A DNA stretch of 64,000 nucleotides from NCBI GenBank assembly GCA_902729315.2, contig LR746274.1, positions 5,111,037 through 5,175,036 on the forward strand. Direction: 5' to 3'. Positions 23,337 through 39,850 of the stretch are shown here, in pieces. How positions within the stretch are numbered: position 1 is the stretch's first letter; every line of letters begins with the position of its first letter. The notes under the pieces were generated by a model, which was not told the origin of the DNA, ran no database searches, and saw only the letters and a list, made by a program, of their open reading frames with translations. This DNA comes from Spirodela intermedia. Taxonomy: Eukaryota > Streptophyta > Magnoliopsida > Alismatales > Araceae. Position numbers and translations under genes: made by a program.

Positions 23337-24505
23337 CTCCAGGTCGCGCTACTTTCCCTCCATTTCCCTCTGCCGCCAACCAGATGGAGGGAAGAAGCGA
23401 GCTTTTTAAAGCGACATCATTAGTTTAATAAAAACAAAATAGCCCCATTAACATTATAAATCCTGGCCCGAATAAAAAAGATATGAAATGGGGTCATGTT
23501 TTGACTCCAGTAACGCCGACCTGGCCCAATAGGAAGAGGAGACACTTGGACGGAGAGCAGAGAGCCGTTGACGTGGCAGTTTGAGACCTTCCACGTCAAC
23601 ACGCTTCAGACCGCATCTCATAGCATTAAATAAATAGAACTAAAATTTATGTAGGAAATGAAGGAATTTTTTTAATAAATATAAAATATAAAATATAAAA
23701 TATTAATATTATTTAAATAACGTTGCAAGTAATGGACTCGAGAAAAGCATCTAGATGCGCACTTGAGGCTCAATCAATGGGCATGGCTAATAACCTTAAA
23801 AAACGTTTCAACGTGGGAAGCATAATGGGCAAAGATTCAATATTAGATAAAAGATGGGTGTTACACATTTTTAGAGTATTTAGAGTTTTAATGTTGATAA
23901 AATATTTGGAAGGATGACATAAGAACTTTACAATATCAAAATTATATTGAGGGCCTATGATAATATTGGTGGGATATATTTTCCTAATTTATAGAAAAAT
24001 CATGAAATTTCTAGATGTTACAAGACATTGTGTCTTTTCCATTTCACATGAAAGATGTCTACGAGTAAGATGAGGTTTACAGTGAAACATTCTCAAGTCA
24101 TACTAGTCATTTTTATTGACAAAATTGTGTTCTAAAAGTTGACAAAAATTTCTTACCTATTGAAGCTTATTTTTTTTTATTTTTGTCTTTTCTTGTCAGA
24201 AGTTAGTTGACTCACTTGAGATGAGAAAAGATTGCTTGATGTACTTTGATTATTGATGAAAATAAATAAAATAAAATAAAATAAAAGTTGATGGCAAATA
24301 TGTTATTATTACACTAATGGTTAGATGTGAATGTCAAACAGTGATCAAAAGATGCAGCACCACAAGACACTATTGGTGACTATGTTTGGAGGTCTTAATT
24401 ATAAGCAATGAATTAGTGTTCTCAAGGAAAGTGAAGCAAAATTGAGTTGGAGAAACCATGGATCACTGACTGAAGTGAAGTGAAACATGAATTTGAATGA
24501 TGGTC
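23337..24505. other. MHF1 promoter and AT-rich intergenic DNA
   Basis: 23337-23420 is likely the MHF1 leader. Beyond about 23600 the sequence becomes strongly AT-rich, with a (taaaa)n run near 24260-24285. No gene found. Confidence 0.5.
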
Positions 24506-24509
24506 ATGA

Positions 24510-26300
24510 AGGTTTGAAAATCCTAATTGCATCTAATCTTATCATTGGTGCATATGATTTTTTGCATATGCTTTGTCGTAATCTTTACCTTCATTTTCAT
24601 AGAATCTTGTGTTACCAGCCTAACTTTATTTCTAACAATTTTTCCTTACCGAAATATTCACTTGGCTCTTATAACAAACATTTCATGTTCTTGAGTACTA
24701 GAGTCAACCTTTCTTTTCTCAAACTAGTTTAACTCAGTGATAGCTACAATCTAGTTTTCGTCTAGTAATATTTTATTTACATTATTTAGCTGAATTTAAA
24801 ATTTTATACATTTATATTTTCTTTCTTTTTCAGTTTGGATCTTGTTTGTACTCTATTCTAAGCATTAGATAAAATTTTATCTATTGGGTAGTTCTTCACA
24901 CATTTCCATTCTCTTGGAAGTCTCTTTTTCCTAATTTTCTTCTAATTCAGAAAGGTTAGGATTGTCATTAATTTAAAATTCTTGAAATTCAGTTTCAAAT
25001 AAATCCTTTTTGTCCTCCACAACTTCTTTCTCATTTTCTTCTATGACTTTAATATTCACTATTTTTTGTATACCTAGATTTCTTTTATTGTATATTCTAA
25101 ATGTTCTAGAGTTTATACATTATCCAAAAAATGCCTTAGTCACTTCTTGAGTCAAATTTTCCTATTTTTTCCTTTCCATTTATGAGGATAAAGCATTTGC
25201 ACCCAAATGATTGAAAGCAACTACTTTTTTATTTCTTTCATTCGATAAATTGATATGTGGTTTTCTTAAATGTTGGTCTAATCATGATTATGTTCATAAT
25301 ATCACAAGATTATGTTCTCAAATGTTGGCCATATTTATTGGCTTGGCCCAAAAGTATTTTGGTAAATTATTTTCTACTAGCATTGTCCTAGTAGTTTTTT
25401 ATTTATCCTTCCAACAAATCCATTTTGCTGAGTCATGATATGAAAAAATTCATGAGAAATACCTTGATCATCATAGCCGTATTTTAAAAACTTTATGATA
25501 TGATCACTTTTATTCTTATCAATTTTTAAATCTATTTCATTCCCTACTTCTTGTTAGAGCTTATAAATTTTTCAAGAGTATCATCTTTGTTTTTAAGGAA
25601 GACTACCTATCTAAATTGTAATCATTACCAATTATAGAACCATACTCTTTCCACCTAGGCTTGAAATTTTAGTTGGTTTGAGAAGGTTTACTTGTAATAA
25701 TCATAATGGTTGTCTAGTTGTGACTATATTTTTAGATTTGTGTGATTTATTACTTGTTTTCCTCTAATGCATGCATCACAATCAGATTTCTCATTTAGAT
25801 TGAAATTTGGCATTCTTCATACTAGATCAATTTTCTATAATTTTTCTACCATTCTAATACTCCCATGTCCTAAATTTCCATATAATATACTTTCACCATA
25901 TATTTCCAATCATGTGAAATAAATAAATATTTGACTTTAATAATGCCTGAAGATAGGCAACATACATATTATCTTTCTTATGAAACAATAAGAATTAAAA
26001 TATTTTGATCATTCAAGAGATCGTGAAAATTGATTTTGAAATTCACTTTGAAACTTTTATCACAGAATTTGCTTAAACTAATTAGATTATGGGTTAAACC
26101 TTTTATTGGAATGACCTTTATAGTTTTAGTTTGTCAACTTTTTTGTCTATTTGCTTATACTATAATTTTTTCTTTTCTGTTTCTCCCAATGTTACATCAC
26201 CTCCTTGTTTTTAAATGAATGAGGTAAGCCACCATCTCTCTTTAGATATATACAACTTGTATTTATGGTTTTACTTGTTTCTAATAAGTTTTTAGGAAAC
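24510..26300 (-). mobile_element. Decayed Ty1/copia retrotransposon pol fragment
   Basis: Read on the minus strand, the sequence walks through copia polyprotein in order but in several frames broken by stops. The pre-integrase zinc region is near 25880-25750 (GNLGHGSIRMVEKL, then NEKSDCDACIRGK). The integrase core follows (KISSLGGK near 25660, then a frame ending in QQNGFVGR near 25405). Next come GCKCFILINGKEKIGKFDSR (near 25190), the linker KNYPIDKIL-type motif near 24880, and the start of reverse transcriptase (ALLDENWIVAI, GKIVRNKVRLVTQ, SYAPMIRLDAIRIF near 24545). The catalytic part of RT, RNase H and both LTRs are missing or unrecognisable. It is an old, truncated, non-autonomous remnant. 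Confidence 0.8.
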
Positions 26301-29300
26301 CATATTTGTTTAATTTATTGGTTTTTTCTAGAATCCTACCAATTTCTCTAATGTTTTATCATTCAAAGAATTTTCTAACTATTCTCTATTTTCCTGTAAA
26401 TATATTTTATAATTTAATATGTTTTAGGGTTGAAAGAGATTCTAGATGGACATGCTGAAATAGAAATATTTTTACTTGTTGTTTTATTTTTACAAGACAA
26501 ACCTTATCTTTCTTCTCCTATGAGTTTGACTTGCCAATTGTCAAATCAACTCTCTTTTCTTGACTCACTAATTCTTTTATACAATTTTTCTCCCTAACGT
26601 TGTTTATTTAATTCATAGTTAAATTATCTTCACTCACACCTTTTTTTGGATAAAATTTTAATTGATTTATATGTGAAAATAAAAAATGAACAATAAGTGG
26701 ACTGGATCTAAACATTTTAATCATCATTTATCCATTGATATAATAAGAACATAACTTTGATCACTTTTTATCTTATTTTTATTTTTCAAAATACTTAAGT
26801 TATTGTGATTTATATACTATATTATATAATGTAGTTTTAATGTACTAAAATATTAAGCTTAATATGTAGAGATTTATTGTTACTCAAGAGTTTGGCACAT
26901 GCTTTACAACAAAATTTCAAAATTCTATGTATTAATTATGATGCACAAATATAGTTTGTGAAATAACTTCTCATTATTGAAATATCAACCTTGTTATACT
27001 TCAATTTTTTTTTAATGCAACTTATCAAATATTGAAATATCAACCTCACTACACTTGATATATTGTAATGCAACTTATTATATAGGGTTATAAAGTTCTA
27101 TGTATTTCACTATTTGACAATGTCAACTTTGAAGGTTTTAGTGAGCTTAAGGTATTTTGATAATGACATCATGCACAAAAGGATATTTTATTGACTTTAC
27201 AAGGGGTAGAATTATTTATAAAGACTTTTTCTTTAATTCTTGAGTATTAAGAGAGATCTTCTTAATAAAAGACAAATACTTTGGGGTGAAATTTTCTAGG
27301 TATGCTTTGAATTAAATAATTTGATTAAGGACATAATTTTCATCATTTATGCACAAGTTTGAAAGAATTAAGTTTTATGAATGGATCTAAAAGAATTAAG
27401 TTTATGCATAAATTGGTATCACTAACCTAGACATATGAGTAATCATTGGTATGCTGTGGAAGAGAAGCTTGATGCAATAAATTGTGTAAAAAAATAAAAA
27501 GGTTAATTTTTATTGATTTTAAAATATTAATAAGAATTTTTGAAGTTTTAAATTACAAGTGATGAGTGGCCCATATTTTGAAATAATTCATGATGTTTGT
27601 AAACTCTCTATATATAGAGAAACATTTGTTCACATTGATCTATAAGAAAAGATGAAGAATGAGACTTAAATATATAGCAAACATCAGCACTTTTAGTAAG
27701 TCTATTTAGACTTAAAGATGCACTTTGATTAACAAGGGGAGTTTTAATTTGCCATTGGTGACTAATAAGTCTTGATAAATAGTTTAATATTTCCATTAAA
27801 TCTAGAAAATATTTTTTATGTGATTAATATAATTTTTTGGTTAATTATGTGACTTTATATGATTTTTACATTCACATTTTTTAGTTAGAATGAAGAAAAA
27901 TAAAATAAGTAAATAATACCAAACATACCCCTACATTATAAGAAGAAAATGAGGACATGGCTTCATTATTTCAAAGGTATTGTAGTAATTTTTTGACCCT
28001 CTCTCATGTAGCCAAGTGACTAGCAAAGGTTCAAATCACATCAAAATCAAACTTTACAATTTTTATCTATTTCAGCTTGCTATTTATGTAGAGCATCGAT
28101 CAATCATCAAGTTGTTGGAATCACTTGATCACTAATGAAATATTTTTCAACTACATATGTGAAGTCTCATTACCAACTAACAAATGATTCTAGATAAAAA
28201 GATCATGAATTTATCAAGAAAGTCATCTTCGATTAATGCTATTTTGTGTGATTTTAATTTTTTAAAACTATTCTTTAGTAAATCATGATTATTTTGACAT
28301 TTATAGATCTAAATTTGATATATTGAATATTATGTAATAGTTTACTTAATAATCACCAGGTGGAATTCTATTTATGCTTGAATTGTTGTTCATTGAGGCA
28401 TTGATGTCAACACTTGAATTTTATTTTGTCATGAAAAAATAGATTTTCTTTTGATCATTTAATCTAAAAATTATAAAATAGCTTATTATTTGAAAAAAAT
28501 TGAAATTACATTTTATAATATCTTAAAATTCAATGATCGATTTAGAAATTGTCAATATTTTTAGAGATTTTAATAAACTATAAATAATATATTCATTCTG
28601 AAATAGTGAAATATTTCTAAAAATATGTAAAATTATATTTTCTACTTTTATAAATTTAAATCTTCGTAATTTATTATACAACGATTAAACCACTTGAGTG
28701 AACTATGTTAGTTCTATTAATTCTATCATTTTTATTCTACATTTTCTTGGATTTTCTAAAGCTAAATCTTAAGGATTCTAAGATTTTTTAGTGGTTTGAT
28801 CCTAACTTACATCCACTCTCCAAGAACATCTCATTCTTGAGTTCTACTAAACCAATCATTAAACCAATTATTATTGTGTTCGTGGCTTAGCCCTTCAAAA
28901 TTTCAACTAGTAATTCTCTTGTAGATTCATGACATCATGTGGCCAATTGCTAATTATAGGGAGCAACTCCTTTGAGTGATGAAATCAATATTTAATCACA
29001 ATTTATTTTATACGAAATAATGAAAGCTTTGTTTGTGCAATTTTTTGATAGTTGATGAACACCTGAAATTTGTTCCAAAATTCAGTGAAGACAAAGAAGA
29101 ATGGGCTTGATTTTCTTTGTCTTCTTAATAAAGGGAAACCACTTGATTGAAAAAAACTTTGACACTTCAATTAGATCAAGGAGGATTGGAATTGAATCCA
29201 ATTTTTCTCCTCAACTTGTTGGTCTCTCATTATTTGACTATCCTTCATAGACTGCTTAACTTTGCATGAATTTCTCTACAAAAATTATTCAAAAAACGTT

Positions 29301-29390
29301 AGAGATAACAAATAGGCTAGTATGATTATTCAAGACTTGTTAACTATAAGAGAGATACTGAATTTATACAGAAATTTGATTTTCCACCTT
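26301..29390. other. AT-rich repeat-derived DNA
   Basis: Very AT-rich. It probably includes decayed 5' copia sequence next to the pol fragment. A short tandem duplication (attattgaaatatcaacct ... aatgcaacttat) lies at about 26972-27085. No gene recognised. Confidence 0.5.
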
Positions 29391-29394
29391 CTAA

Positions 29395-29640
29395 TATTAT
29401 GTGAGAATCAATATGCAAACAAACCATTTCTTTCTCTCAATGACGATGGCTCTCCTCCCCTTTTTCTGCAATATGTGAGAACTAATATGCAAACAAACCA
29501 TTTTTGTTGCTAGATATCATGTTGCAAAAAACCCTCCCTTTTTTTTACAATATTATATGAAATATGTGAGAATCAATATGCAAACAAACCATTTCTTTCT
29601 CTTAGGAATGATGCCTCTCCTCCCTTTTTGGTTGCTAGAT
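29395..29640 (+). repeat. Triplicated about 40-bp motif
   Basis: The motif atgtgagaatcaatatgcaa followed by acaaaccatttctttctct occurs three times, starting near 29399, 29473 and 29566. Each copy is followed by a variant of ctcctccctttttggttgct, so larger units of about 75-95 bp are repeated in tandem with small indels. Confidence 0.85.
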
Positions 29641-30000
29641 ATTATTAAAATTAAAAAATTAGTTAGAAAGTTGAATAGTTATCAATCAATATGACATGTC
29701 CTTCAAGATTCAAATATCTTCAATGATAAATCACCCTCCATAGCTATTAAGTATCCAAACTATATCAATTTAGGTGCGTTCAATAAGAATCCATTCTCAT
29801 TAAAAAAACCAAAAAATACATCTATTGAAAAAGTAACTATTTTGCATTTGAAACTAGATCTCCTCAAATAAAATACAAATATATAGTTAACATACTGAAT
29901 AATGAAACTAATATAAATGATCATTACTTCTATGATTTATGACATCTCAAAATTATTTTTTGTTTACTATTTAATAATATGCAATAAACATTGTGTGCCC

Positions 30001-30314
30001 ATTTTAATAGTACATATTCAATCAAGTTTTTATTCATAAAAAATGATCAGAAGTAATGATTTCAAATAGTGAATACCTACTACACTGATTAAACATCCAC
30101 TTTAATATTTTTCTTCAATAATTTGTGTAAAATAGAATTTTGAAGTCATTACTTTCCAATTTAATAGTACAGATTAAATCAAATTATTATTCATAAAAAA
30201 TGATTAGAGGTAATGATTTCAAATCATGAACAGCTACTACACTGATTAAGCATCAGAACTAATATTTCTCTTCAATAATTCGTGTAAAATACGTTGTGGA
30301 AGTCATTGCTTTCT
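30001..30314 (+). repeat. Tandem duplication, 157-bp unit
   Basis: Two head-to-tail copies about 85-90% identical by eye. ttaatagtac starts at 30004 and again at 30161. Both contain ttattcataaaaaatgat, gtaatgatttcaaat and ctactacactgattaa, and end in gaagtcattnctttc. Confidence 0.85.
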
Positions 30315-31137
30315 ATTAGTGATGATTTCTACTCATATTTGCACATCCTAGTAGTAAGTTGATGATTTTATGGATAAATTTATCCAAATTATAGAATTTA
30401 AAATATGAGACTAAAATTCATTCCTTGAAGTATTTTCTAGAGTTGTGAATCTTAATGATTTCTAGGTGAAATCATGGGTTACATAGAGCTATTAAAGCCA
30501 ACATTCATTTTTTAAGTTTTATATATAACTCATCTCAAGAGGTCTTCAAATGAACCCATTTCCATCTCAATTTAATATAACCATGTTAAAATTTTAGTAC
30601 AAGTGCGACTATGTCAAAGCTTCCTTAACCATCCAAGTGTCAATCAAATCAAAGAAGTATCTTCATCAGCTTTGAGATTAAAACACAAACAGCTTGTTCA
30701 CTAACTCTATAAGTCAAGTCACTTGGGTGAGTGAGAATAACAAAGAGAAAAGGTAAACTAGTGTCTTAATGTCTGGTGTAAATAAAGACACCAACAAAAT
30801 CTATCATATAAGGAGATTTTTTTAATTGAAGTCATTTGTCATTATTTTAGACATAATAATAGAACCCAAGACTATGAACTCCTAGGTAGGCATAGGCTAA
30901 GAAAGTTCAAAAACTATGAATGAGTATGTTCATTTCAAGTTTATAATGTGTGCTAACCCAAGTTAGTTGATTGAATGTGTTTCGGCCCACTTAGTACAAG
31001 CTGGGAAAAATCATTAAAAAATAAATATGAATACATAAATTTTCAAAAAATCAATTCATCATCTTCTTGGCATTTCATATATGTTTATGTTTATACACTG
31101 ATGGACAGGTGGGTAGATAGGTAGAGAGAGATGGACC
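30315..31137. other. AT-rich intergenic DNA
   Basis: No gene, inverted repeat or recognisable element seen. Confidence 0.5.
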
Positions 31138-34575
<3,438 letters not shown>

Positions 34576-35058
34576 CTCTCATTACTTGAAACCCTGGCGT
34601 CTCAACCCCAGTGGGTTCTCCTCTGTTCATCCGCGGCCACCTTCACTGTCCTAAGATTCTCCTTTTTCCTCCTCCAATGGCTATACACCTACTCCGTCCG
34701 CCCCGCCAAGAATCGGCAAGACATACGCCTTATAGCTGGCGAGACGAGGCCTCAACCTGGTCCTCGTCGGTCGCAACCCCCAGCAACTCAGCCAGGTCGC
34801 CGCTGCAATCAAGGCCGAAGTGCGAACTGCCGATCTGAGGACCGCCGTCGTTGACCTCTCAGGCGACCTCAGGAAAGGGATTGGACGGTTGGAAAGCGTT
34901 ATAAGAGACACTGATGTCGGGATTCTGGTGAACAACGCCGGGATAATTAATTTCCGTCCCCTTTACCTCCATGAGATGGATGATGAGATGCTAGGGAGCA
35001 TCTTGAAGGTGACTCTCGTGGGCATGACGGAGGTCTTGCGTGCGGTGCTGCCAGGGAG
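34576..35058 (+). pseudogene. Very-long-chain beta-ketoacyl-CoA reductase (KCR) pseudogene fragment
   Basis: KCR reduces 3-ketoacyl-CoA in the ER fatty-acid elongase. The fragment begins with the KCR N-terminus and membrane segment (LLETLASQPQWVLL, then LYTYSVRPAKN). It then jumps at about 34711 straight to IGKTYAL, losing about 17 codons that normally hold RRYGSWA-TGPTDG, i.e. the dinucleotide-binding TGxxxGIG loop. The jump shifts the frame. In the new frame there is a TAG at 34733-34735, then good KCR sequence: LARRGLNLVLVGRNPQQL, VVDLSGDL, DTDVGILVNNAG, MTEVLRAVLPG. Homology stops at 35058. The catalytic Ser and YxxxK and the rest of the protein are absent, and no ATG matches the usual start. 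Deletion, frameshift, stop and truncation together make it non-functional. Confidence 0.85.
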
Positions 35059-35890
35059 GTGCATAAGCAAGCTTATGCAAATAATTTGTTGTAAATGGTT
35101 GAGGATGAAAAAATTATTGAAAAATTAATTTTTTCTATTAGATCTTGAGCAAATATTATACAAAAAATATCAAAATTACAAACAACGAACTAGTTATGGT
35201 AGAATATGTAGAAGAATATTATAGCTTATCTTATCAAGTCAATTTGACATAATCTGAATTCTATATGTTTCAAAGATTCAAGATATTATCAAATAAGATA
35301 TTGAAGAAATAGAGACTTTGACACCCCTCTTTAAATTAAATCTAGTTATATCATCAGAATGTGCATAGTCTTTGCTAAGGAAGGCCAAAATTAGGTCATA
35401 AAGTTTTGGCAACATTTCTCATTTCTCACAAAATAGGGTCAAAATTAATAAAGACTAATGTTTCAATGGTTGGATGTGGAATAAATAATGCACCAAAATC
35501 TAATGTAGTAAATATTGGGTGAAGTGCATCACCCAAAAATTATAATGTGCCAAATGTGCCAAATGTGCCTAAATAATGCTATAAACATGGTGACAAAGGG
35601 TATATCAAGTTCCAGAACAGCATGTAGTCAATTATAGATAATCAATTGAAGGAGAAAAAAATCATAAAGTAGATGGTTATAAAGAAAATCAAGAGAACTT
35701 CATACAAATTTGACAATAAAAAATATTTTTGTAATCACTAGTTGTCAAAAGTCCTATGTATGCACTAAGAAAAGAAGAAAATACTGTGTTTCCAACATAA
35801 TGTATTATCAATAATAAGAAAAGTGATGCTCTCTTGAAAATAGTAATAGTGAAAATAGTCTATATAAATATGCAATGAAGATTAAGATTG
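35059..35890. other. AT-rich DNA between KCR pseudogene and copia element
   Basis: Probably internal sequence of the copia element to its right, but no coding motif is legible. A short duplication gtgccaaatgtgccaaatgtgcc is at about 35550-35572. Confidence 0.4.
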
Positions 35891-35894
35891 AAAA

Positions 35895-37605
35895 TATAAA
35901 TCATCAATATCGATATAAAATCAATTGGATGATAAAAGATTTATAAGTAAATATCTTTAAAAAAAGGTAAAATTTAATATGATGTGGTTGACATAGATAC
36001 ATATCACATCAAATGATGACACTAATAGATAAGAAATTCACAATAAAATTGAAAATGCATAAAGTATTAGTTAAAAGAAAGTGAGAGGTAGGATGAGTTT
36101 TGTCATGCCCCTTGACATGACAAGTATGTCCATCTACAATAGCAATAGAGTAAAGGTCAGAAAGTGTAGATAGGGGAGAGATGTACTTGAGATATGGGCT
36201 GACACACTTGAGTCAATAATTCAAGAGGTTAGATTTGAAATGAATAAAGGTGTAATACTTGAGGTACAAGTCGTAGCATGGGGGATGGCATAACTCATTC
36301 ATGTAGCCTCCTTATAATTCATCTAAACATCAAATTCTGCTCAAGATAAAGACATGTTGGAGTTCTTAGATGACGTCGAGTCAGATGTGATTTAAGCCCA
36401 ATATCGAGTTTGTTGAACTTGCCCCAGTACTTGTTTGACTAGTGGGTTGTATACTCGCAATGCTCACATCAAAGGAGATGGCCCTGACCACTTGAGCCAA
36501 GTCCTCTATTGCATCCACGGCCACGCCCATTATCTTGGCCACATTCCTTTCCCCTTTTGTTTGTAGTGACCATGGGAGAGGAGTTTGGGAAGATTATAGT
36601 GGAAGTAAGGGGAGTTTGATTAGCGGACACACAGATATACTTTGAAAAAGTGTCTATAAGGGAAGGCAGGACGTTGATAGTGAGAACTTGACCTCGAATT
36701 TGAGAGATGGTGAAGGCCAGAGATATTAACAATCATTGTCAACTCTTCATGGTATATAGCATGTGTGCCTAGATTAATGGTAAAAGGTTGATAAACCTTG
36801 AGTTCGTCCATGAGAGAATTAAACTTTGCATAGTAGTTTTGAATCGTTATCTTGCCTCACTTAAGTTTAAAGAGCTGTTTGTAGACTTATACTATAAGAG
36901 AGATGTTATTCTGGTTCTTACACATGCTCTAGAATTTCTTGAACTTATTTGGTTAGGTAATAAGAGTGAGTGAGGGACAATGGAAGAGGTGGTGCTCTTG
37001 CACATCTAAGAAATGACGGCCAAGTCTATCATGCACCATTCATGATTTTCTCTTTGGAGGATCCTCGGTGAGAGATGATAGCTTTCTGTGTAATCGGAGG
37101 AAGCGTTGGAAGCTTGCTGCCCATGATATGTAGTTTGTCTCATTAAATACTTTCAAGAAACTATTGAGTTGTGCCACGAAGGTATTTAAGGGAGGGGTAG
37201 AGGGTGTCGAGATAACAATGAGGAAAGACTAACCAGGTGGTAAACCCTAGTGTCCCCGATTGAGGAGATGTTGACGTCAATGCTCATTTGTGGTGGCGTG
37301 GGTCTTATAGTGCCATTGTGGTGAGGTGGCATGTCGGCGGCACTGGTGTGGGTGCTGCTGGCGGCATATGACGTGCAGGGAGTGCGCATCTCTACGTGTC
37401 TCGGGGGAGACGGGGGCTAGTAGGGGAGAGGCCGACATGCCCTAGGATGAGAGGGAGGCCGGCGTGCCCTAAAATAAGAGGGGGCTAGTGAGAGGGAGGC
37501 CAGCATGCCGTAAAATGAGAAGGGGCTGGCTCTAATACCATGTGAATCAGAAGAGGGTGTATCCAACATAGAGGAGGCATCTACCCTTTATAAATAGGGA
37601 GAGGC

Positions 37606-37655
<50 letters not shown>

Positions 37656-37804
37656 TATGTATATATAAATATATAAACACTAGGCCCATTTGGCGCATTA
37701 GACTCATACAGCCCACTCACAATCTATAAACTAAAATAAATGCAACTTCATGACAATTAGTCCCATATTCCTAAGATATATAATAAATGCAACTTCATGA
37801 CAAC
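35895..37804 (-). mobile_element. Ty1/copia retrotransposon, 5' part: LTR, PBS, gag, protease region
   Basis: On the minus strand. A probable LTR spans from about 37804 (or 37752) to 37541 and ends in CA. The primer-binding site TGGTATTAGAGCC (37540-37528) follows directly. Gag shows an N-terminal region with SIDVNISSIGDTRVYHLV near 37270, the UBN2-like stretch RITIQNYYAKFNSLMDELKV near 36810, and RGQVLTINVLPSLIDTFSK near 36690. A CCHC-type zinc knuckle CEHCEYTTH is near 36470. A protease/linker region with LSDLYSIAIVDGHTCHVKGH follows near 36130. Frames are broken by stops. Integrase and RT are not recognised. The LTR contains TATTTATAAAG (37587-37597) as a likely core promoter and a (GA)n at 37607-37651. 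Confidence 0.75.
37528..37540 (-). promoter_or_regulatory. Primer-binding site of copia element (initiator tRNA-Met type)
   Basis: TGGTATTAGAGCC on the minus strand, one substitution from the common TGGTATCAGAGC, placed directly after an LTR end ...TTCACA. Confidence 0.8.
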
Positions 37805-38890
37805 TTCATGAAGAAAATGAAAAACTATCAAAGATTGACCAATACTCAAGAATATACATTTGGAGTACAATTTTTGTTGATATGATTCTTTTTACTGTAA
37901 ACTTATCAAATTAATTTCATCATTGCACATATTAATAAATGCATAATGAATGCGCTTTCAATTAGAGTAAAGAGGTAATTATTTAATGTTGAATGTGATA
38001 TATCAATTATTAAGGTGGGAGATGTTATCTTAAATTTTTTATCATGTTATTTTAATACTGAAAAAGTTTATGATGTTAGAATTTTAAGAAAGAAATAGAC
38101 AAATATTGAGTTATAAACTTATGTTATACCTATTTTTTTGTATGCTTAAGAACACTTTCATTCAATGATAATTTATATTATTTACTAATCATCATGTATT
38201 CAAATATATCAACAATAAAAAAAGTGTGAATGAAATACATACAAGATGAGTTTTACTTAGTGGTTCATTTTTTCATCAAAGAAAAGTCAATAATATTAAA
38301 TCAAGTTGCAGATGTACTAACTAAAAATGAGGACATCTAGGGTGTGAGCAAACCCTACAACTAGTACAAGAATGTTACTATTGGTCACAGTTGAAAAAGA
38401 ATATGAAAAATCATATATGAGTCATTGAGATAACAAATAATAGTGTTAGAACACTATATTTATGAATTTTCTTTTGAAATTATCACAAACACAACAAGAT
38501 GTAGGTTCTGTCTTTGTAGTTGTAGATCCTTTGTTTAAAATGACACATTTTATTATTTATAAAAATAAAAATATAATATAAATAGTCAACTTATTCTTTT
38601 CAAGAATTAATTTCTTTGCATCAGATTCTAGAGTCAATCATATCAAATAGAGATCTAAAGTTTTTTTTCATGCTTTATCTTTGAAAGAGGTTTGACACTT
38701 GAAGCTTAACAACATCAATCACCCTCAAATAAATGGTAAAACAAATGTGATAAATATTTCACTTGGCAATTTGATTCACTATATTTTAAGAAATATATCA
38801 AATTTTTATTTCAATTTTATAGTCTCAATTTATATTATTTACTATTTTATTTGAATTTTGTTTTCAATTTTTTGTTCATTTATCAAAACA
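37805..38890. other. AT-rich DNA, probable gypsy interior
   Basis: No legible domain. It lies upstream of a gypsy integrase C-terminus on the same strand and may be its decayed pol. Confidence 0.4.
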
Positions 38891-39850
38891 TAAGAGAATT
38901 GCACGTAAGAATATGAAAAAATACATCATAGCAGTCCATGAAAGTTTCTATAAAAATATTTCAGCCAACTACCACTATAAGAAGGCACTAAAAGGGGAGA
39001 CAAAAAAAGACTTTTGAAAGTGATGATTTGGGTTATGATACACTTGTAAGAAAAAGGCTCTCAATTTATATCTATAATAAATTGATGTTGAAGAATCATG
39101 AGCAATTCAAAATTCTCCAAAAATTAATGGCAATGCATGACATATATTTAATGTATGAAATGGGTTTATCTTCAACCTTTATTGTGATGTATATTTATGA
39201 CTTCTATGAAGCATCCCAAAAAGATTTAAAGGTGAGTTCTTTCCAAGCAAGGGAAACTGACATAGAAAAACACCAAGAAAAGCCTAAAACAAGTTCAAAC
39301 ACAAATAAAGTGTGTGAATAACACTTTAGAGTGTTATATTTTAGGTCATAAAGCATCTAATTTTTTAGATGCTTTTAATTTATTTCTTAAAAAATCCAAA
39401 ACATTAATATTTAATAATAATTTTAATTTTATTTTATTCCATATACTACTATACCATTTTTAAGGGCATTTCAACTAATTTTTGACCAATTTAAAGGCCA
39501 CAACATTATAACCGTAAAAAGATTATAAGTCGAAATGAGTCTTTCCTCTTGAAGGTTTCCTTCTCCATACTTGTGGATTGAAGCTCCCCCCTATGAATTC
39601 AATAGAATATTTGGTCCTTATGGGTTTGAGGGCTACCCAAACAGATTATTAAGAACTTAATGATTGAAGGTGCCATATTATAAAAATTCAAAACTTGGTT
39701 TCATTGTTGGAATTTGTGTTTATTGATTTTAGGGTGAAATGTCTATCTCATGCATCTCTTGTTACATCAACATTAGGGTTAGTCACCTCTTTTATTCAAT
39801 ACATCTAAGAATACAACTTTGAAGTAGAGGTCAACATTATTAAAGTAGGA
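38891..39850 (+). mobile_element. Ty3/gypsy 3' end: integrase C-terminus and LTR portion
   Basis: The frame at 39028-39321 matches the end of gypsy pol: YNKLMLKNHEQFKILQKL, then MGLSSTFIVMYIYDFYEAS, then SSFQARETDIE, as in the NKLKPKKYGPF ... ISSTFNVADLYEY ... GETDVE ending of plant gypsy elements. After the stop (39319-39321) comes about 0.5 kb that is repeated, with the pol end, at 51990-52860. This second part is likely LTR. Only the C-terminal end of pol is legible. Confidence 0.75.

Noticed and set aside
29395-29640. Possible CRISPR-like direct repeats
   Set aside because: Only three imperfect copies with similar, not unique, spacers, in a plant nuclear genome; a simple tandem duplication explains it.
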